Assembly: GCF_011694815.1 (NCBI RefSeq)
Contig: NZ_CP050177.1
Location: forward strand, 6,889,501 to 6,953,500
DNA: 64,000 nt
Direction of reading: 5' to 3'
Source: Streptomyces liangshanensis
Lineage (GTDB): Bacteria > Actinomycetota > Actinomycetes > Streptomycetales > Streptomycetaceae
Part shown: piece by piece, positions 1 through 9,472 of the stretch
Position numbering within the stretch: the stretch's first letter is position 1
How the letters are laid out: every line of letters starts with the position of its first letter
Translations under genes and position numbers: made by a program
The notes under the pieces: model-generated
The model's input: the letters and a program-made list of their open reading frames with translations, nothing else
The model's database searches: none
What the model was told of the DNA's origin: nothing

Positions 1-2
1 CC

Positions 3-2606
3 CTGGCGCGCGGCGGAATCAGTTACTTCACGGCCAGCAGCGACCTGTCCACCTTCTTCGAGGACATCGCACTGGTACGGCCCAACGAACTCTCGCTCGT
101 CCCCCGCGTCTGCGAAATGCTCTTCCAGAGATTCCGGAGCGAGGTCGACCGGCGGACCCCGGACGACACCGACCGGGAAAAGGTCGAGACAGAGGTCAAG
201 GCGGAGATGCGCGAGCATCTCATCGGTGGCCGCCTCACCTGGGCCAGCTGCGGATCCGCCCCCTTGTCCGCCGACCTGAAGGCCTTCGTCGAATCCCTCC
301 TGGATCTCCCCCTGCACATCATCTACGGCTCCACGGAGGCCGCCGCCGTCTCGGTCGACGGCGAGCTGCTGCGCCCCCCGGTGACCGACTACAAGCTCCT
401 CGACGTGCCCGAGCTGGGCTACTACCGGACCGACACGCCGCACCCGCGGGGCGAGTTGCTGCTGAAGACCGAGGGCCTGATACCCGGGTACTACAAACAG
501 CCCGAGCTGACGGCGGAGATCCTGGACGAGGACGGCTTCTACCGGACCGGTGACATCGTCGCCGAGACCGGCCCCGACCGGCACGTCGTCGTGGACCGTC
601 GCAAGAACGTACTGAAGCTCTCCCAGGGCGAGTTCGTGGCGACCTCCCGGCTGGAGGCCGTCTTCGCCACCAGCCCCCTGGTCCGGCAGATCTTCGTGCA
701 CGGCAACAGCGAACGGTCCTACCTCCTCGCCGTGGTCGTCCCCACCCCCGACACCCTCGAACGGTTCGGCGACGACAGGGACACCCTCAAGCAGCACCTC
801 GGCGAGTCGTTCCAGCGCGTCGCGAAGGACGCGGAGCTGAACTCGTACGAGATCCCCCGGGACTTCCTCATCGAGACCGAGCCCTTCAGCCAGGCGAACG
901 GCCTGCTCTCCGACCACCGGAAACTGCTGTGGCCCCCGCTGCTCGACCGGTACCGGAAACCCCTGGAGGAGCTGTACGCCGACATCGCCGCGCGCGAGAC
1001 CGAGGAACTGCGCGCGCTGCGCCGTACCGGCACGGACGAGTCCGTGCTGGAGACCGTCCAGCGCGCCGTCCGGGCCCTGTTCACCGGCTCCATGGCCGAG
1101 GTGAGCCCCACCGCGTACTTCCGGGACCTCGGTGGCGACTCGCTCTCCGCGGTGTCCTTCTCCGCCCTGCTCCACGACATCTTCGGGATCAAGGTGCCCG
1201 TGGACGTCGTCATCAGCCCGGCGAACGACCTGCGCCAACTCGCCGCGTACATCGAGGCGAAGCGCGCGAGCGGGCCGGCGCGCGTCTCCTTCGCGTCGGT
1301 GCACGGCGAGGCCGGTACCGAGGTCCACGCCAAGGACCTCACCCTGGACCGGTTCATCGACGCGGAGATCCTCACCGGCGCCACGGCGCTGCCCCGTCCG
1401 TCCGGGGCACCCCGGACCGTGCTGCTGACGGGGGCCAGCGGCTACCTCGGCCGCTTCCTCTGCCTGGAATGGCTGGAGCGGCTGGCGCCGACGGGCGGCA
1501 GACTGGTCTGCGTCGTGCGCGGCAGGGACGCCGCCGCGGCCAGGAAGCGGCTCGACGAGGCCTTCGACAGCGGGGACGCCGACCTGGTCACCACCTACCG
1601 GGGCCTGGCCGACGGGCATCTGGAGGTCGTGGCGGGCGACATCGCGGAACCGCGCCTCGGCCTGGACGAGGAGACCTGGGGGCGCCTGTCCGGCGACGTG
1701 GACCTGATCGTCCACGCCGGCGCCCTGGTGAACCACGTCCTCCCGTACAACCACCTGTTCGAGGCCAACGTCGTGGGGACGGCGGAGCTCGTCCGCCTGG
1801 CGCTCACGAACCGGATCAAGCCGTTCACGTACATCTCCAGCGTCGCCGTCGCCACCTCCCGCCCCGGACTGCCCGCGCTGGACGAGGACGCGGACGTCCG
1901 GGCCGCCCTTCCGGTCCAGCCCATCGACGAGGGGTACGCCGGCGGTTACGCGACGAGCAAGTGGGCCGGTGAGGTCCTGCTGCGCGAGGCGCACGACCTG
2001 TGCGGTCTCCCCGTCACCACGTTCCGGTCGAACATGATCCTCGCGCACAGCCGGTACGGCGGGCAGCTGAACGTGCCCGACATGTTCACCCGCCTGCTGT
2101 TCAGCGTCGTCGCCACCGGCGTCGCCCCGCGATCCTTCTACCGCGGCGACGCCGGGGAGAGCCGCCCGCGGGCCCACTACGACGGTCTGCCGGTGGACTT
2201 CACCGCCGCCGCCGTGGTGGCGCTGGGCGGGCGCACCACGGAGGGGTACGAGACGTTCAGCCTCGTCAATCCCCACGACGACGGCGTGTCGCTCGACGTC
2301 TTCGTCGACTGGCTCGAAGAAGCGGGCGACCGGATCGAGCGGGTGGACGACTACGCGGACTGGTTCGCCCGGTTCGGGACGGCCGTGCGCGCCCTGCCCG
2401 AGAAACAGCGGCAGTACTCGGCGCTGCCGCTCCTCCACGGATTCGAGCACCCCGAGGAGCCCGTGCCCGGGTCCGTGATTCCCTCCACCCGGTTCCGGGC
2501 CGCCGTCCGGGCCGCCGGGATCGGTCCCGCCGAGGACATACCGCACCTCTCGCGGACCCTCATCAGGAAGTACGCCGCTGATCTCAAGCGGCTCGGGTCC
2601 GCCTAG
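3..2606 (+). CDS. car: Carboxylic acid reductase (A-T-R), 5' end outside window
   Basis: The frame is open from the left edge, so the start lies upstream; the first internal ATG (117) is not the real start. The protein is the C-terminal two thirds of a CAR: adenylation domain from before motif YGSTEAA, through YRTGDIV and the [15 protein letters not shown] hinge, to about nt 980. A carrier domain follows with GGDSLSAV (serine codon at 1140). A thioester reductase comes last, with the Rossmann motif TGASGYLGR near nt 1428 and the short-chain dehydrogenase pair YATSK near nt 1945. Known family members activate a carboxylic acid with ATP, load it on phosphopantetheine and reduce it with NADPH to the aldehyde. 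The substrate cannot be read because the pocket-bearing half is partly missing. It stands alone; the next genes converge on it. Confidence 0.92.
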   Translation: MARGGISYFTASSDLSTFFEDIALVRPNELSLVPRVCEMLFQRFRSEVDRRTPDDTDREKVETEVKAEMREHLIGGRLTWASCGSAPLSADLKAFVESLLDLPLHIIYGSTEAAAVSVDGELLRPPVTDYKLLDVPELGYYRTDTPHPRGELLLKTEGLIPGYYKQPELTAEILDEDGFYRTGDIVAETGPDRHVVVDRRKNVLKLSQGEFVATSRLEAVFATSPLVRQIFVHGNSERSYLLAVVVPTPDTLERFGDDRDTLKQHLGESFQRVAKDAELNSYEIPRDFLIETEPFSQANGLLSDHRKLLWPPLLDRYRKPLEELYADIAARETEELRALRRTGTDESVLETVQRAVRALFTGSMAEVSPTAYFRDLGGDSLSAVSFSALLHDIFGIKVPVDVVISPANDLRQLAAYIEAKRASGPARVSFASVHGEAGTEVHAKDLTLDRFIDAEILTGATALPRPSGAPRTVLLTGASGYLGRFLCLEWLERLAPTGGRLVCVVRGRDAAAARKRLDEAFDSGDADLVTTYRGLADGHLEVVAGDIAEPRLGLDEETWGRLSGDVDLIVHAGALVNHVLPYNHLFEANVVGTAELVRLALTNRIKPFTYISSVAVATSRPGLPALDEDADVRAALPVQPIDEGYAGGYATSKWAGEVLLREAHDLCGLPVTTFRSNMILAHSRYGGQLNVPDMFTRLLFSVVATGVAPRSFYRGDAGESRPRAHYDGLPVDFTAAAVVALGGRTTEGYETFSLVNPHDDGVSLDVFVDWLEEAGDRIERVDDYADWFARFGTAVRALPEKQRQYSALPLLHGFEHPEEPVPGSVIPSTRFRAAVRAAGIGPAEDIPHLSRTLIRKYAADLKRLGSA

Positions 2607-2646
2607 CCACCGAGCCGCACGCCGGGGGAACAGCCCCGCGGCGTGC

Positions 2647-2695
2647 GCCGGCGTCGCCCGCCCCGGAAGCCCCCGCCGGGGCCGGCGACGCCGGC
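2647..2695. terminator. Bidirectional hairpin between car and bioD
   Basis: The convergent gap holds a long stem: GCCGGCGTCGCC at 2647-2658 pairs perfectly with GGCGACGCCGGC at 2684-2695. Inside it CCCCGG pairs with CCGGGG. There is no T run, which is usual for terminators in high-GC actinobacteria. It lies 40 bp after the car stop and 8 bp after the bioD stop, so it can serve both genes. Confidence 0.7.
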
Positions 2696-2702
2696 ATGGT
2701 CC

Positions 2703-3467
2703 TCACCGTACGGAGGGGCCCGTGCCGCGCGGGAGTCCGGCGCCGAACCGCGCGCCGAACGCCGCCGCGTCCCACCGCCCGTCCAGCTCGGGCGCCAGCC
2801 AACCGGGCGCCCGCGCCCCGAAGTCCGCGGGATCCAGGGCGCCCGCCCCGGCCGGTACGGCGCCGAGCAGCGGCGCCCCCGCCGACTCCGGGAGGTCCGC
2901 CAGGTTGCAGCGCGCCGCGAGGTCCGGGCCGTCGGGCCAGCTGCCGATCACCACCCCGAGCGGGTCGACGCCCCGGACGCGCAGCGCCTCCGTCGTCAGC
3001 GCGGTGACGTTCAGCGTGCCGAGGCCCGCCGCGGCCACCACGAGCACCGGCGCGCCGAGCAACCGGGCCACGTCCGCGAGCGTGCCGCCCGCCGCGTCGA
3101 ACCGCACCAGCAGGCCGCCCGCCCCCTCGACCAGCACCAGGTCGTGTTCGACGGCGAGCTTCAGCGCCGCGTCGGCGACCTCGTCGGGAGACACCGGGGC
3201 CAGGCCCGACCGCCGCGCGGCGGTGGCGGGCGCCAACGGCTCCGGGAACCGGGCGAGTTCCACCACGGTCACCGACCCGCCGCCGGGCCCTCCCGCGAGC
3301 CGCGCCACCTCCGCCGCGTCCCCCGGCTCGTCCGGGGCCACGCCCGTCTGGGCCGGCTTCAGCACCGCGACCGTCCGGCCGCGCGCGAGGGCCGCCGCCG
3401 CCACGGCCGCCGTGACGACCGTCTTGCCGACCTCCGTGCCCGTTCCCGTCACGACCAGCACCGGCAT
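2703..3467 (-). CDS. bioD: Dethiobiotin synthetase
   Basis: 254 aa. BioD closes the ureido ring of 7,8-diaminopelargonate with CO2 and ATP to give dethiobiotin in the cytoplasm. The N-terminus carries the expected P-loop, [10 protein letters not shown] at residues 7-16, and the internal EGAGGLL motif of the family is present. Length is slightly above the usual 220-240 aa. The ATG follows the bioA stop after one base, so it is translationally coupled as the last gene of bioB-bioA-bioD. The hairpin at 2647-2695 ends the transcript. Confidence 0.95.
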   Translation of the reverse strand: MPVLVVTGTGTEVGKTVVTAAVAAAALARGRTVAVLKPAQTGVAPDEPGDAAEVARLAGGPGGGSVTVVELARFPEPLAPATAARRSGLAPVSPDEVADAALKLAVEHDLVLVEGAGGLLVRFDAAGGTLADVARLLGAPVLVVAAAGLGTLNVTALTTEALRVRGVDPLGVVIGSWPDGPDLAARCNLADLPESAGAPLLGAVPAGAGALDPADFGARAPGWLAPELDGRWDAAAFGARFGAGLPRGTGPSVR

Positions 3468-3468
3468 G

Positions 3469-4773
3469 TCAGCCCTCCTCCGCCGCCGCGACCACCGCGC
3501 GGCAGATCCTCGAGATGTCCTCGTCGCCCGTCACGTACGGCGGCATCGTGTAGACGAGGTCGCGGAACGGCCGCAGCCACACGCCCTCCCGCACCGCCGC
3601 GCGGGTCGCCGCCGCCATGTCCACCTCGTGGTCCAGCTGCACCACCCCGATGGCGCCCAGCACCCGCACGTCCAGGACGCCCGGCAGCCCCGCCGCCTTC
3701 GCGAGGCCCTCGCGCAGCCCCGCCCCGATCCGCCCGACCTCCGCCCGCCAGTCCTGGCCGAGGAGCAGGTCGATCGAGGCGAGCGCGACGGACGCGGCCA
3801 GCGGGTTGCCCATGAAGGTCGGCCCGTGGGCCAGTACGGGCACGTCGCCGAGCGCGATGCCCTCGGCCACCCGCGTCGTGCACAGCGTCGCCGCCATCGT
3901 GAGATAGCCGCCGGTCAGCGCCTTGCCGACGCACATCACGTCGGGCGAGATCCCGCCCTGCTCCGCGGCGAACAGCGTGCCCGTGCGCCCGAAACCGGTC
4001 GCGATCTCGTCCAGGATCAGCAGCACGTCGTGCGCGTCGCACGCCTCCCGCAGCACCCGCAGGTACGCGGGGGAGTGGAAGCGCATCCCGCCCGCGCCCT
4101 GCACCACCGGCTCCACGATCACCGCCGCCAGCTCGTCGGCGTGCCGGCCGATCAGCTCCCGCAGACCGCGCGCGTACGTCTCGTCGTACGCGACCGGCGG
4201 CGCGTCCGCGAAGATCTGGCGCGGCAGCACCCCCGACCACAGCTCGTGCATCCCGCCGTCGGGATCGCACACCGACATCGGCTGCCAGGTGTCCCCGTGG
4301 TAGCCGCCCCGCCAGGTCAGCAACCGCTGCTTGCCGGGCCGGCCCACCGACCGCCAGTACTGGAGGCACATCTTCAGCGCCACCTCGACCGACACCGAAC
4401 CGGAGTCGGCGAGGAAGACGTGCCGCAGCGGCTCCGGCGTGATCTCGACCAGTTTGGCCGCGAGCCGTACGGCGGGTTCGTGGGTGAGACCGCCGAACAT
4501 CACATGGCTCATCCGGTCCAGCTGCGCGTGGGCCGCGTCGTTGAGGACGGGGTGGTTGTACCCATGGATCGCCGACCACCAGGACGACATCCCGTCGACC
4601 AACTCAAGCTGCCCGTGGGCGGGTTCGGCCAGCCGGAGCCGTACCCCCGACGCAGACTCCACGACCAGCGGTTCCGTACGGCCCGGCATGGGGCCGTACG
4701 GATGCCAGACATGGGCGCGGTCCAGGTCGAGCAGGTCCCGGGGGGTGAGCGGGGGCAGCGCGGTCTCAGGCAT
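3469..4773 (-). CDS. bioA: Adenosylmethionine-8-amino-7-oxononanoate aminotransferase
   Basis: 434 aa class III PLP aminotransferase. It converts KAPA to DAPA with S-adenosylmethionine as amino donor. Seen: VWHPYGPM near residue 16, which is typical of Bio[13 protein letters not shown], which holds substrate-binding residues; [12 protein letters not shown] with the PLP aspartate; and GKALTGGY with the Schiff-base lysine. The start overlaps the bioB stop by 8 bp and bioD follows after 1 base, so the three genes form one tightly coupled operon. Confidence 0.96.
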   Translation of the reverse strand: MPETALPPLTPRDLLDLDRAHVWHPYGPMPGRTEPLVVESASGVRLRLAEPAHGQLELVDGMSSWWSAIHGYNHPVLNDAAHAQLDRMSHVMFGGLTHEPAVRLAAKLVEITPEPLRHVFLADSGSVSVEVALKMCLQYWRSVGRPGKQRLLTWRGGYHGDTWQPMSVCDPDGGMHELWSGVLPRQIFADAPPVAYDETYARGLRELIGRHADELAAVIVEPVVQGAGGMRFHSPAYLRVLREACDAHDVLLILDEIATGFGRTGTLFAAEQGGISPDVMCVGKALTGGYLTMAATLCTTRVAEGIALGDVPVLAHGPTFMGNPLAASVALASIDLLLGQDWRAEVGRIGAGLREGLAKAAGLPGVLDVRVLGAIGVVQLDHEVDMAAATRAAVREGVWLRPFRDLVYTMPPYVTGDEDISRICRAVVAAAEEG

Positions 4774-5941
4774 TCGGGGCGATGTCCGTACCCGCGCCCC
4801 GGCGCCGCACGGCCACCAGATCCGTCCGCACCGCGTCGGCGGGAGCCACGTCGGCCCGCGCCGTCGGGACCGCGCCAGCGCAGGCGCCCGCGCCCTCGCC
4901 GCCGTCCGCCCCGCCGCACGGCGCGCAGGCCGCGCCGCTCCGGTGCTCCGGCAGCGTCGTGGTGCCCGCGCCCTCCACCTCGAACCCGGCGTCGGCGATC
5001 ATGTCCAGGTCCGCCTTGCCCTCCTGGCCCTCACTCGTGAGGTAGTCGCCGAGGAAGATCGAGTTGACCAGGTGCAGCGCGAGCGGCTGCATCGTGCGCA
5101 GATGCACCTCACGCCCGCCGGCCAGCCGTACCTCCACGTCCGGGCAGACGAACCGGGTCATGGCGAGGATCCGCAGGCAGCGCTGCGGGGTGAGGTTCCA
5201 CTCCTTCGCCAACGGCGTTCCCTCGAAGGGGATCAGGAAGTTCACCGGCACCGAGTCCGGGTCGAGCGCGCGCAGCGAGAAGACGACGTCGACCAGGTCC
5301 TCGTCGCTCTCGCCCATGCCCGCGATCAGCCCGGAGCAGGCCGAGAGGCCCGCCGCGTGGGCCCTGTTCACCGTGTCCACGCGGTCCGCGTAGGTGTGCG
5401 TCGTGGTGATGTCCCCGTACGTGCCCTCGGACGTGTTGAGGTTGTGGTTGTACGCGTCGGCCCCCGCCGCCCGCAGCCGCTCGGCCTGGCCGTCCGAGAG
5501 GAGCCCGAGGCACGCGCACACCTCGACGCCCTCGTTCTGTTCCTTGATCGCCTTGATGGTGCCCGAGACCCGCTCGACGTCGCGGTCCGTCGGCCCCCGG
5601 CCGCTCGCCACCAGACAGACCCGCTTCGCCCCGCCGGCCACGCCCGCGGCCGCCGCCTTCGACGCCTCGTCGGGCTTGAGCCAGGTGTACTTGAGGATCT
5701 CCGCCGTCGACCCGAGCCGCTGCGAGCAGTACGAGCAGTCCTCGGGGCAGAGCCCGGACTTGAGGTTGACCAGATAGTTCAGCTTCACCCGCCGCCCGAA
5801 CCACTGGCGGCGCACCTTCCCCGCCGCGGCCACCACGTCGAGCAGCTCGTCGTCGGAGGTCGCCAGTACGGCGAGGGCCTCTTCGCGGGTCGGCAGCTCA
5901 CGCCGCAGGCCCTTCTCCACCAGCGTCTTCAGCAGATCCAT
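4766..5941 (-). CDS. bioB: Biotin synthase (radical SAM)
   Basis: 391 aa. It inserts sulfur into dethiobiotin using a radical-SAM 4Fe-4S cluster ([10 protein letters not shown] near residue 66) and an auxiliary 2Fe-2S cluster. Conserved YNHNLNT and other BioB motifs are present. The catalytic core ends near residue 320. A tail of roughly 70 residues follows, rich in Ala/Gly with Cys-x-x-Cys and further cysteines, and is not part of the usual fold. The tail might be lineage-specific. ATG at 5941 has GAGG nine bases upstream. It is the first gene of the leftward biotin operon and diverges from bioF. Confidence 0.96.
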   Translation of the reverse strand: MDLLKTLVEKGLRRELPTREEALAVLATSDDELLDVVAAAGKVRRQWFGRRVKLNYLVNLKSGLCPEDCSYCSQRLGSTAEILKYTWLKPDEASKAAAAGVAGGAKRVCLVASGRGPTDRDVERVSGTIKAIKEQNEGVEVCACLGLLSDGQAERLRAAGADAYNHNLNTSEGTYGDITTTHTYADRVDTVNRAHAAGLSACSGLIAGMGESDEDLVDVVFSLRALDPDSVPVNFLIPFEGTPLAKEWNLTPQRCLRILAMTRFVCPDVEVRLAGGREVHLRTMQPLALHLVNSIFLGDYLTSEGQEGKADLDMIADAGFEVEGAGTTTLPEHRSGAACAPCGGADGGEGAGACAGAVPTARADVAPADAVRTDLVAVRRRGAGTDIAPNA

Positions 5942-6085
5942 GGCGTTGATCCTCGCTCACCGCGAGGCTCCGATGCCAGGGAGGAACCCGACAACACCAC
6001 CGGATCGAAGTGTGTGTATGGCCACATCCTGACCCGATCCGGTGCCGGTTAGGGTCTGTGCGCAGCCTACAAAAGGACCCTTCCC
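5942..6085. promoter_or_regulatory. Divergent bioB / bioF promoter region
   Basis: 144 bp shared by the leftward bioBAD operon and rightward bioF, the expected place for biotin-dependent control. For bioF an AAAAGGA Shine-Dalgarno lies at 6071-6077, nine bases before GTG, and a TAGGGT box sits near 6049. I see no convincing copy of the BioQ-type palindrome, so the regulator cannot be named from this sequence. Confidence 0.5.
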
Positions 6086-7390
6086 GTGCAGCAGGACCGC
6101 CAGGACCCGCAGGATCTCCAGGACCCGCGTCAGGACCACGAGCACGCGCGGGAGGACCGCCAGGACCCGCGCTCCCGTCCCGGACGGCTGCCCGCACCGG
6201 ACGACTCTGCCCGCCCGGCGGCCGGTCATGCCTCCGGGGCGCCCGCGGATCCGTTCGGCTGGACCGGCGCCGAGGCCCGCCGCCGCGAGCGCGCGGGTCT
6301 GGTCCGTACGCTCCGCCCCCGCGCGGCCGACTCGCCCCTGGTCGACCTCGCGAGCAACGACTACCTCGGCCTCGCCCGCCACCCCGCGGTCACCGCCGCC
6401 GCGGCGGACGCGGCGCTGCGCTGGGGCGCCGGCGCCACCGGGTCCCGCCTGGTCACGGGCAGCACCACGCTCCACGCCGAACTGGAAGCCGAACTGGCCG
6501 GGTTCTGCGGCTTCGAGGCCGCGCTCGTCCTGTCGTCCGGCTACGCGGCCAACCTCGCCGCCCTCACCGCGCTGACCGCCCCCGGCTCGCTGATCGTGTC
6601 CGACGCGGGCAACCACGCCTCGATCATCGACGGTTGCCGCCTCGCGCGCGCCGAGACGCTCGTCGTCCCGCACGCCGACCCCGCGGCCGTACGCGAGACG
6701 CTCGACGCGCACCCGGGACGCCGGGCCCTCGTCGTCACCGACGGGGTGTTCTCGGTGGACGGCGACGCCGCGCCGCTGGACGAGCTGGCCGAGGTCTGCC
6801 GTACCCGGGGCGCGGCCCTGGTCGTCGACGACGCGCACGGCCTCGGCGTGCTCGGCGACGGCGGGCGCGGGGCGCCGGCCGCCGCGGGGATCGCGGGAGC
6901 CGGCGGCGTCGTGGCCACGGTCACCCTCTCCAAGTCGCTGGGCAGCCAGGGCGGCGCCGTCCTCGGGCCGGCCCGGGTCATCGAGCACCTGGTCAACGCC
7001 GCGCGCACGTTCATCTTCGACACCGGACTCGCGCCGGCCGCCGTCGGCGGGGCGCGCGAGAGCCTGCGGCTGCTGCGCCGCGAGCCCGGGCGGGCGGCGC
7101 GGGCCCGGGAGGTCGCGCTGACGCTGTACGAGCGGCTCACCGGGGCCGGGTTGAGCGCCGTGCGCCCGGACGCCGCCGTGGTGTCGGTCCGGGCGGCCTC
7201 GGCGGAGGCCGCCGTCCGCTGGGCGGCCGACTGCCGCGCGGCGGGCCTGGCCGTGGGATGCTTTCGTCCGCCGTCCGTGACCGACGGTGTCTCGCGCATC
7301 AGGCTCACCGCCCGCGCCGACCTGACGGACCGTCAGCTCGACGCGGCGGTGGGAACGATCATCGCCACCGCGGCCCCGGTGGGCCGATAG
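6086..7390 (+). CDS. bioF: 8-amino-7-oxononanoate synthase
   Basis: 434 aa PLP enzyme that condenses alanine with a pimeloyl thioester to give KAPA, the step before BioA. Motifs: DLASNDYLGLA near residue 88, GSTTLHAELE, DDAHGLGVLG (PLP contact) and TLSKSLGSQGG with the PLP lysine. The GTG start is chosen because of the AAAAGGA nine bases upstream and because no ATG, GTG or TTG follows in frame before the conserved fold. As a result the protein begins with about 35 extra residues rich in QDP/QDR repeats. It is expressed divergently from bioBAD. Confidence 0.95.
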   Translation: MQQDRQDPQDLQDPRQDHEHAREDRQDPRSRPGRLPAPDDSARPAAGHASGAPADPFGWTGAEARRRERAGLVRTLRPRAADSPLVDLASNDYLGLARHPAVTAAAADAALRWGAGATGSRLVTGSTTLHAELEAELAGFCGFEAALVLSSGYAANLAALTALTAPGSLIVSDAGNHASIIDGCRLARAETLVVPHADPAAVRETLDAHPGRRALVVTDGVFSVDGDAAPLDELAEVCRTRGAALVVDDAHGLGVLGDGGRGAPAAAGIAGAGGVVATVTLSKSLGSQGGAVLGPARVIEHLVNAARTFIFDTGLAPAAVGGARESLRLLRREPGRAARAREVALTLYERLTGAGLSAVRPDAAVVSVRAASAEAAVRWAADCRAAGLAVGCFRPPSVTDGVSRIRLTARADLTDRQLDAAVGTIIATAAPVGR

Positions 7391-7596
7391 CACCGGAACC
7401 CCGGACAAGAGCCCTCAAATACGTTCTGACGTAGCAGAGTTCACCGCTTCGAGCGACAGAATTCCACATATCTCGGTGGATCAGCCCCCTGAACGGCACG
7501 ATAAGTGGCACTCTGGCGCGAAGCACAGTCCGAGCCGCCGGCGCAGCATCAGTTCTGTGCCGAAGTCCGGCCCGGCGGGAAAGGGACAGCGTCGCC

Positions 7597-8028
7597 ATGG
7601 CAGACCATCAGGAAGCATCCGTCACCCTGCCGAGTGATGCGGCCTCGGTCCCCGCGGCCCGAAGATTCGTCGCGGACCTTCTCACGGAATGGGGGCTGCC
7701 CGGCGAGGCCGATCTGGCGGACACGGTCCGGCTGATCGTCTCGGAGCTCGCGACCAACGCCGTCCAGCACACCTTCGGCCGGTCCCCGACGTTCACCGTG
7801 GACGTACGGCTGGAGCGCGACGAGCGGTTGCGGGTCGGCGTCACCGACAGCCACCCGAGGTGGCCGCGGCGGCTGCCCGCCGCGGTGCAGCAGGACAACG
7901 GCCGCGGCATGGTCATCATCCGCTCACTGACCGCCGAGTGCGGCGGACGGGTGAGCGTGACCCCCACGGAGGAAGGCGGGAAGACGGTCTGGATCGCGCT
8001 GCCCTGGACGGTGCCGGTGCAGAGCTGA
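7597..8028 (+). CDS. RsbW/SpoIIAB-like ATP-binding protein
   Basis: 143 aa, essentially one HATPase_c domain. The N box is seen in SELATNAVQHT (residues 49-59) and the G box in DNGRGMVIIRSL. Such small soluble proteins are the anti-sigma-factor kinase fold, abundant in Streptomyces, and usually act with an anti-sigma antagonist and a SpoIIE phosphatase. No partner gene is adjacent; the SpoIIE-type gene at 40.5 kb is far away and a link would be guesswork. ATG at 7597 has GGGAAAGGGACAG upstream. Confidence 0.85.
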   Translation: MADHQEASVTLPSDAASVPAARRFVADLLTEWGLPGEADLADTVRLIVSELATNAVQHTFGRSPTFTVDVRLERDERLRVGVTDSHPRWPRRLPAAVQQDNGRGMVIIRSLTAECGGRVSVTPTEEGGKTVWIALPWTVPVQS

Positions 8029-8185
8029 GCACACCGTCCCGACAGCTCTCACGACTCCCAGAACTCCGACGGCTCCGGCAACTCCGGTAACCCCGAAGAC
8101 TCCGAGACATCAGACGGCTCCGAGGGCCCTGTCCCCGCCCCCGCACCGTCCCGGGACCGCGCTCCGTCCGCCCGCCCGGGCCCCG

Positions 8186-8659
8186 TCAGCCGACCCGGCC
8201 GTACCAGACGCTCCTGGACCAGATGCGCTCCAGCCGCACCACGTCCCCGCTCTTCGGCGAGTGCCAGATCTTGCCGCCGCCCGCGTAGATCCCGACGTGG
8301 TAGACGCTGCTCCCCGAGTGGAAGAACACCAGATCCCCCTTCTTCCGGCCGGCCGCCGAGATGTGGCGCGTCTTGTTGTACTGCTGCTGGGCGGTACGAG
8401 GCAGCTTCTTGCCCGCCTTCTTGTACGAATAGACCGTCAGCCCCGAGCAGTCGAAGCGGCGTGGCCCCGACGCCCCGTACTTGTACGGCGATCCCTTCTT
8501 GGAAGCGGCCACCTGGAGCGCCGTCGCCGCGTGCGGCACGGCCTGGGCCTCGGACGCGGCGCCCGGGACCAGCAGCGAACCGCCGACCGCGGCGAGCGTG
8601 AGGGCCGAGACGGCCCCCGCCCGGGAGAACACGGACGGGACATGTGTCTGCGCAGTCAT
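8186..8659 (-). CDS. Secreted NlpC/P60 (C40) peptidoglycan hydrolase
   Basis: 157 aa from ATG 8659, which has GAAGG upstream; longer frames upstream are the riboswitch leader and are not translated. Residues 1-40 form a signal peptide (hydrophobic AVSALTLAAVGGSLLVPG, then an Ala-rich cleavage region). The rest is a bare NlpC/P60 domain: FDCSGLTVY with the catalytic Cys, the motif around HVGIYAGGG with the catalytic His, and a third polar residue near KIWHSP. These enzymes cut stem peptides between D-Glu and the diamino acid. There is no LysM or SH3 wall-binding domain. Expression is predicted to be under c-di-AMP control through the leader. Confidence 0.92.
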   Translation of the reverse strand: MTAQTHVPSVFSRAGAVSALTLAAVGGSLLVPGAASEAQAVPHAATALQVAASKKGSPYKYGASGPRRFDCSGLTVYSYKKAGKKLPRTAQQQYNKTRHISAAGRKKGDLVFFHSGSSVYHVGIYAGGGKIWHSPKSGDVVRLERIWSRSVWYGRVG

Positions 8660-8667
8660 GCGCAACC

Positions 8668-8842
8668 CTTCGTCAGCCGCCTGTGAAGGATGACCTGTCG
8701 GGTTCGGGCTGGCGAAGTTGCCCGGCCGCGTCAGCGGCTTCACCCCGAGGGACGACCCTGTGCGGGCCGGCCCGTACTGCTCGGGTCCTCCACTCCTGCC
8801 GATCCACTCGTGTCGACCAGGCATCCGGATCGGCGGCAGGAC
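8668..8842 (-). ncRNA. c-di-AMP riboswitch (ydaO/yuaA family)
   Basis: On the minus strand, directly before the NlpC/P60 start, lie the conserved blocks of the actinobacterial ydaO leader. In order they are GATCCGGATGCCTGGTCG, GGAGTGGAGGACCCG, CTCGGGGTGAAGCCG, GGGCAACTTCGCCAGCCCGA and CCCGACAGGTCATCCT, then CACAGGCG. Two stems can be paired by eye (CCGATCC with GGATCGG, and CCGGCCC with its partner). The known class binds c-di-AMP and turns off cell-wall hydrolase genes. Ends are approximate. Confidence 0.85.
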
Positions 8843-9156
8843 TCGGCGTCCGCCCGGACCGCCCCGCCGCGGTTGGCGGGGGCTTGTCGTCCCAGGGATC
8901 TTGACGCGGATCGGAGAGATTTCCGAGGCGAAACGACGATATGTGAATCTCATCACGTCTGACCCATACGGGTGCACGCGAGGGTTTTGGTCCGGACGAC
9001 GGGGGCCCGACGAGGGTCGCACCTGCGACGGAGTGTCACCTCTCGTTGCGCGTATGGTCACTTTGCGCAACTCACGTCCCCGGTGGTGTCCAGTCGGCTC
9101 CTACGCCGAACGGGGGAGGCGTTTCCGTAGGCGCACGCCCGTACGGGAACGCTCCG
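8843..9156. promoter_or_regulatory. Promoter region upstream of the riboswitch
   Basis: About 310 bp with no believable gene. On the + strand GTGAATCTCATCAC at 8943-8956 resembles the Streptomyces Crp site (GTG-N6-G-N-CAC, one mismatch). On the minus strand CATATC just downstream could be a -10 element. GTTGCGC (9045-9051) and GCGCAAC (9065-9071) form a 7-bp inverted repeat beyond it. The Crp reading is a guess, based on the known joint Crp and c-di-AMP control of rpfA in S. coelicolor. Confidence 0.35.
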
Positions 9157-9465
9157 TCAAGCCGGTTCCCCGGGCGGCATGGTGACGCGTCCCGCGCGGC
9201 GCTCCCCGTCGAGCACCCGCAACGCCCGCGCCAGGGTCGCGGCGTGCACCTCCGTCTCGCCCCTGGCGTGCATCTTCGTCAGGGCGTCCCGCAGCTCCAC
9301 GGCGCGCGCGGGGAGCGCCTGGGCGGCGCGCAACGCGCTGTACGTGTCGTTCTCGCGCGCCGGGTTGATCCGCCCGAGCAGATCCACCACGGACAGGAAG
9401 GCGTCGACGAACTCGCCTTCGGCGCGGGTCAGTGCGGGCAGGGGCGGCAGTTCGGGCGGCAGCAC
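9157..9465 (-). CDS. Small hypothetical protein after clpP-like gene
   Basis: 102 aa, GTG start 7 bp after the clpP-like stop, so almost certainly co-transcribed and coupled. Predicted mainly alpha-helical with alternating charged and hydrophobic residues; no signal peptide, membrane segment or cysteine. I recognise no family. Its position suggests a function tied to the clpP-like gene, for example an accessory or adaptor, but nothing in the sequence proves this. Confidence 0.7.
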   Translation of the reverse strand: MLPPELPPLPALTRAEGEFVDAFLSVVDLLGRINPARENDTYSALRAAQALPARAVELRDALTKMHARGETEVHAATLARALRVLDGERRAGRVTMPPGEPA

Positions 9466-9472
9466 GCGCGGG

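Noticed and set aside
8029..8185. Short CTCCGG-type repeats between the RsbW-like and NlpC genes
   Set aside because: Only simple degenerate 9-base similarity in a convergent gap, with no start signal; I see no gene or clear terminator.
8660..9070. Longer N-terminus for the NlpC/P60 protein
   Set aside because: The extra 137 residues are the riboswitch and its upstream region read in frame; the real start has a Shine-Dalgarno and a signal peptide after it.
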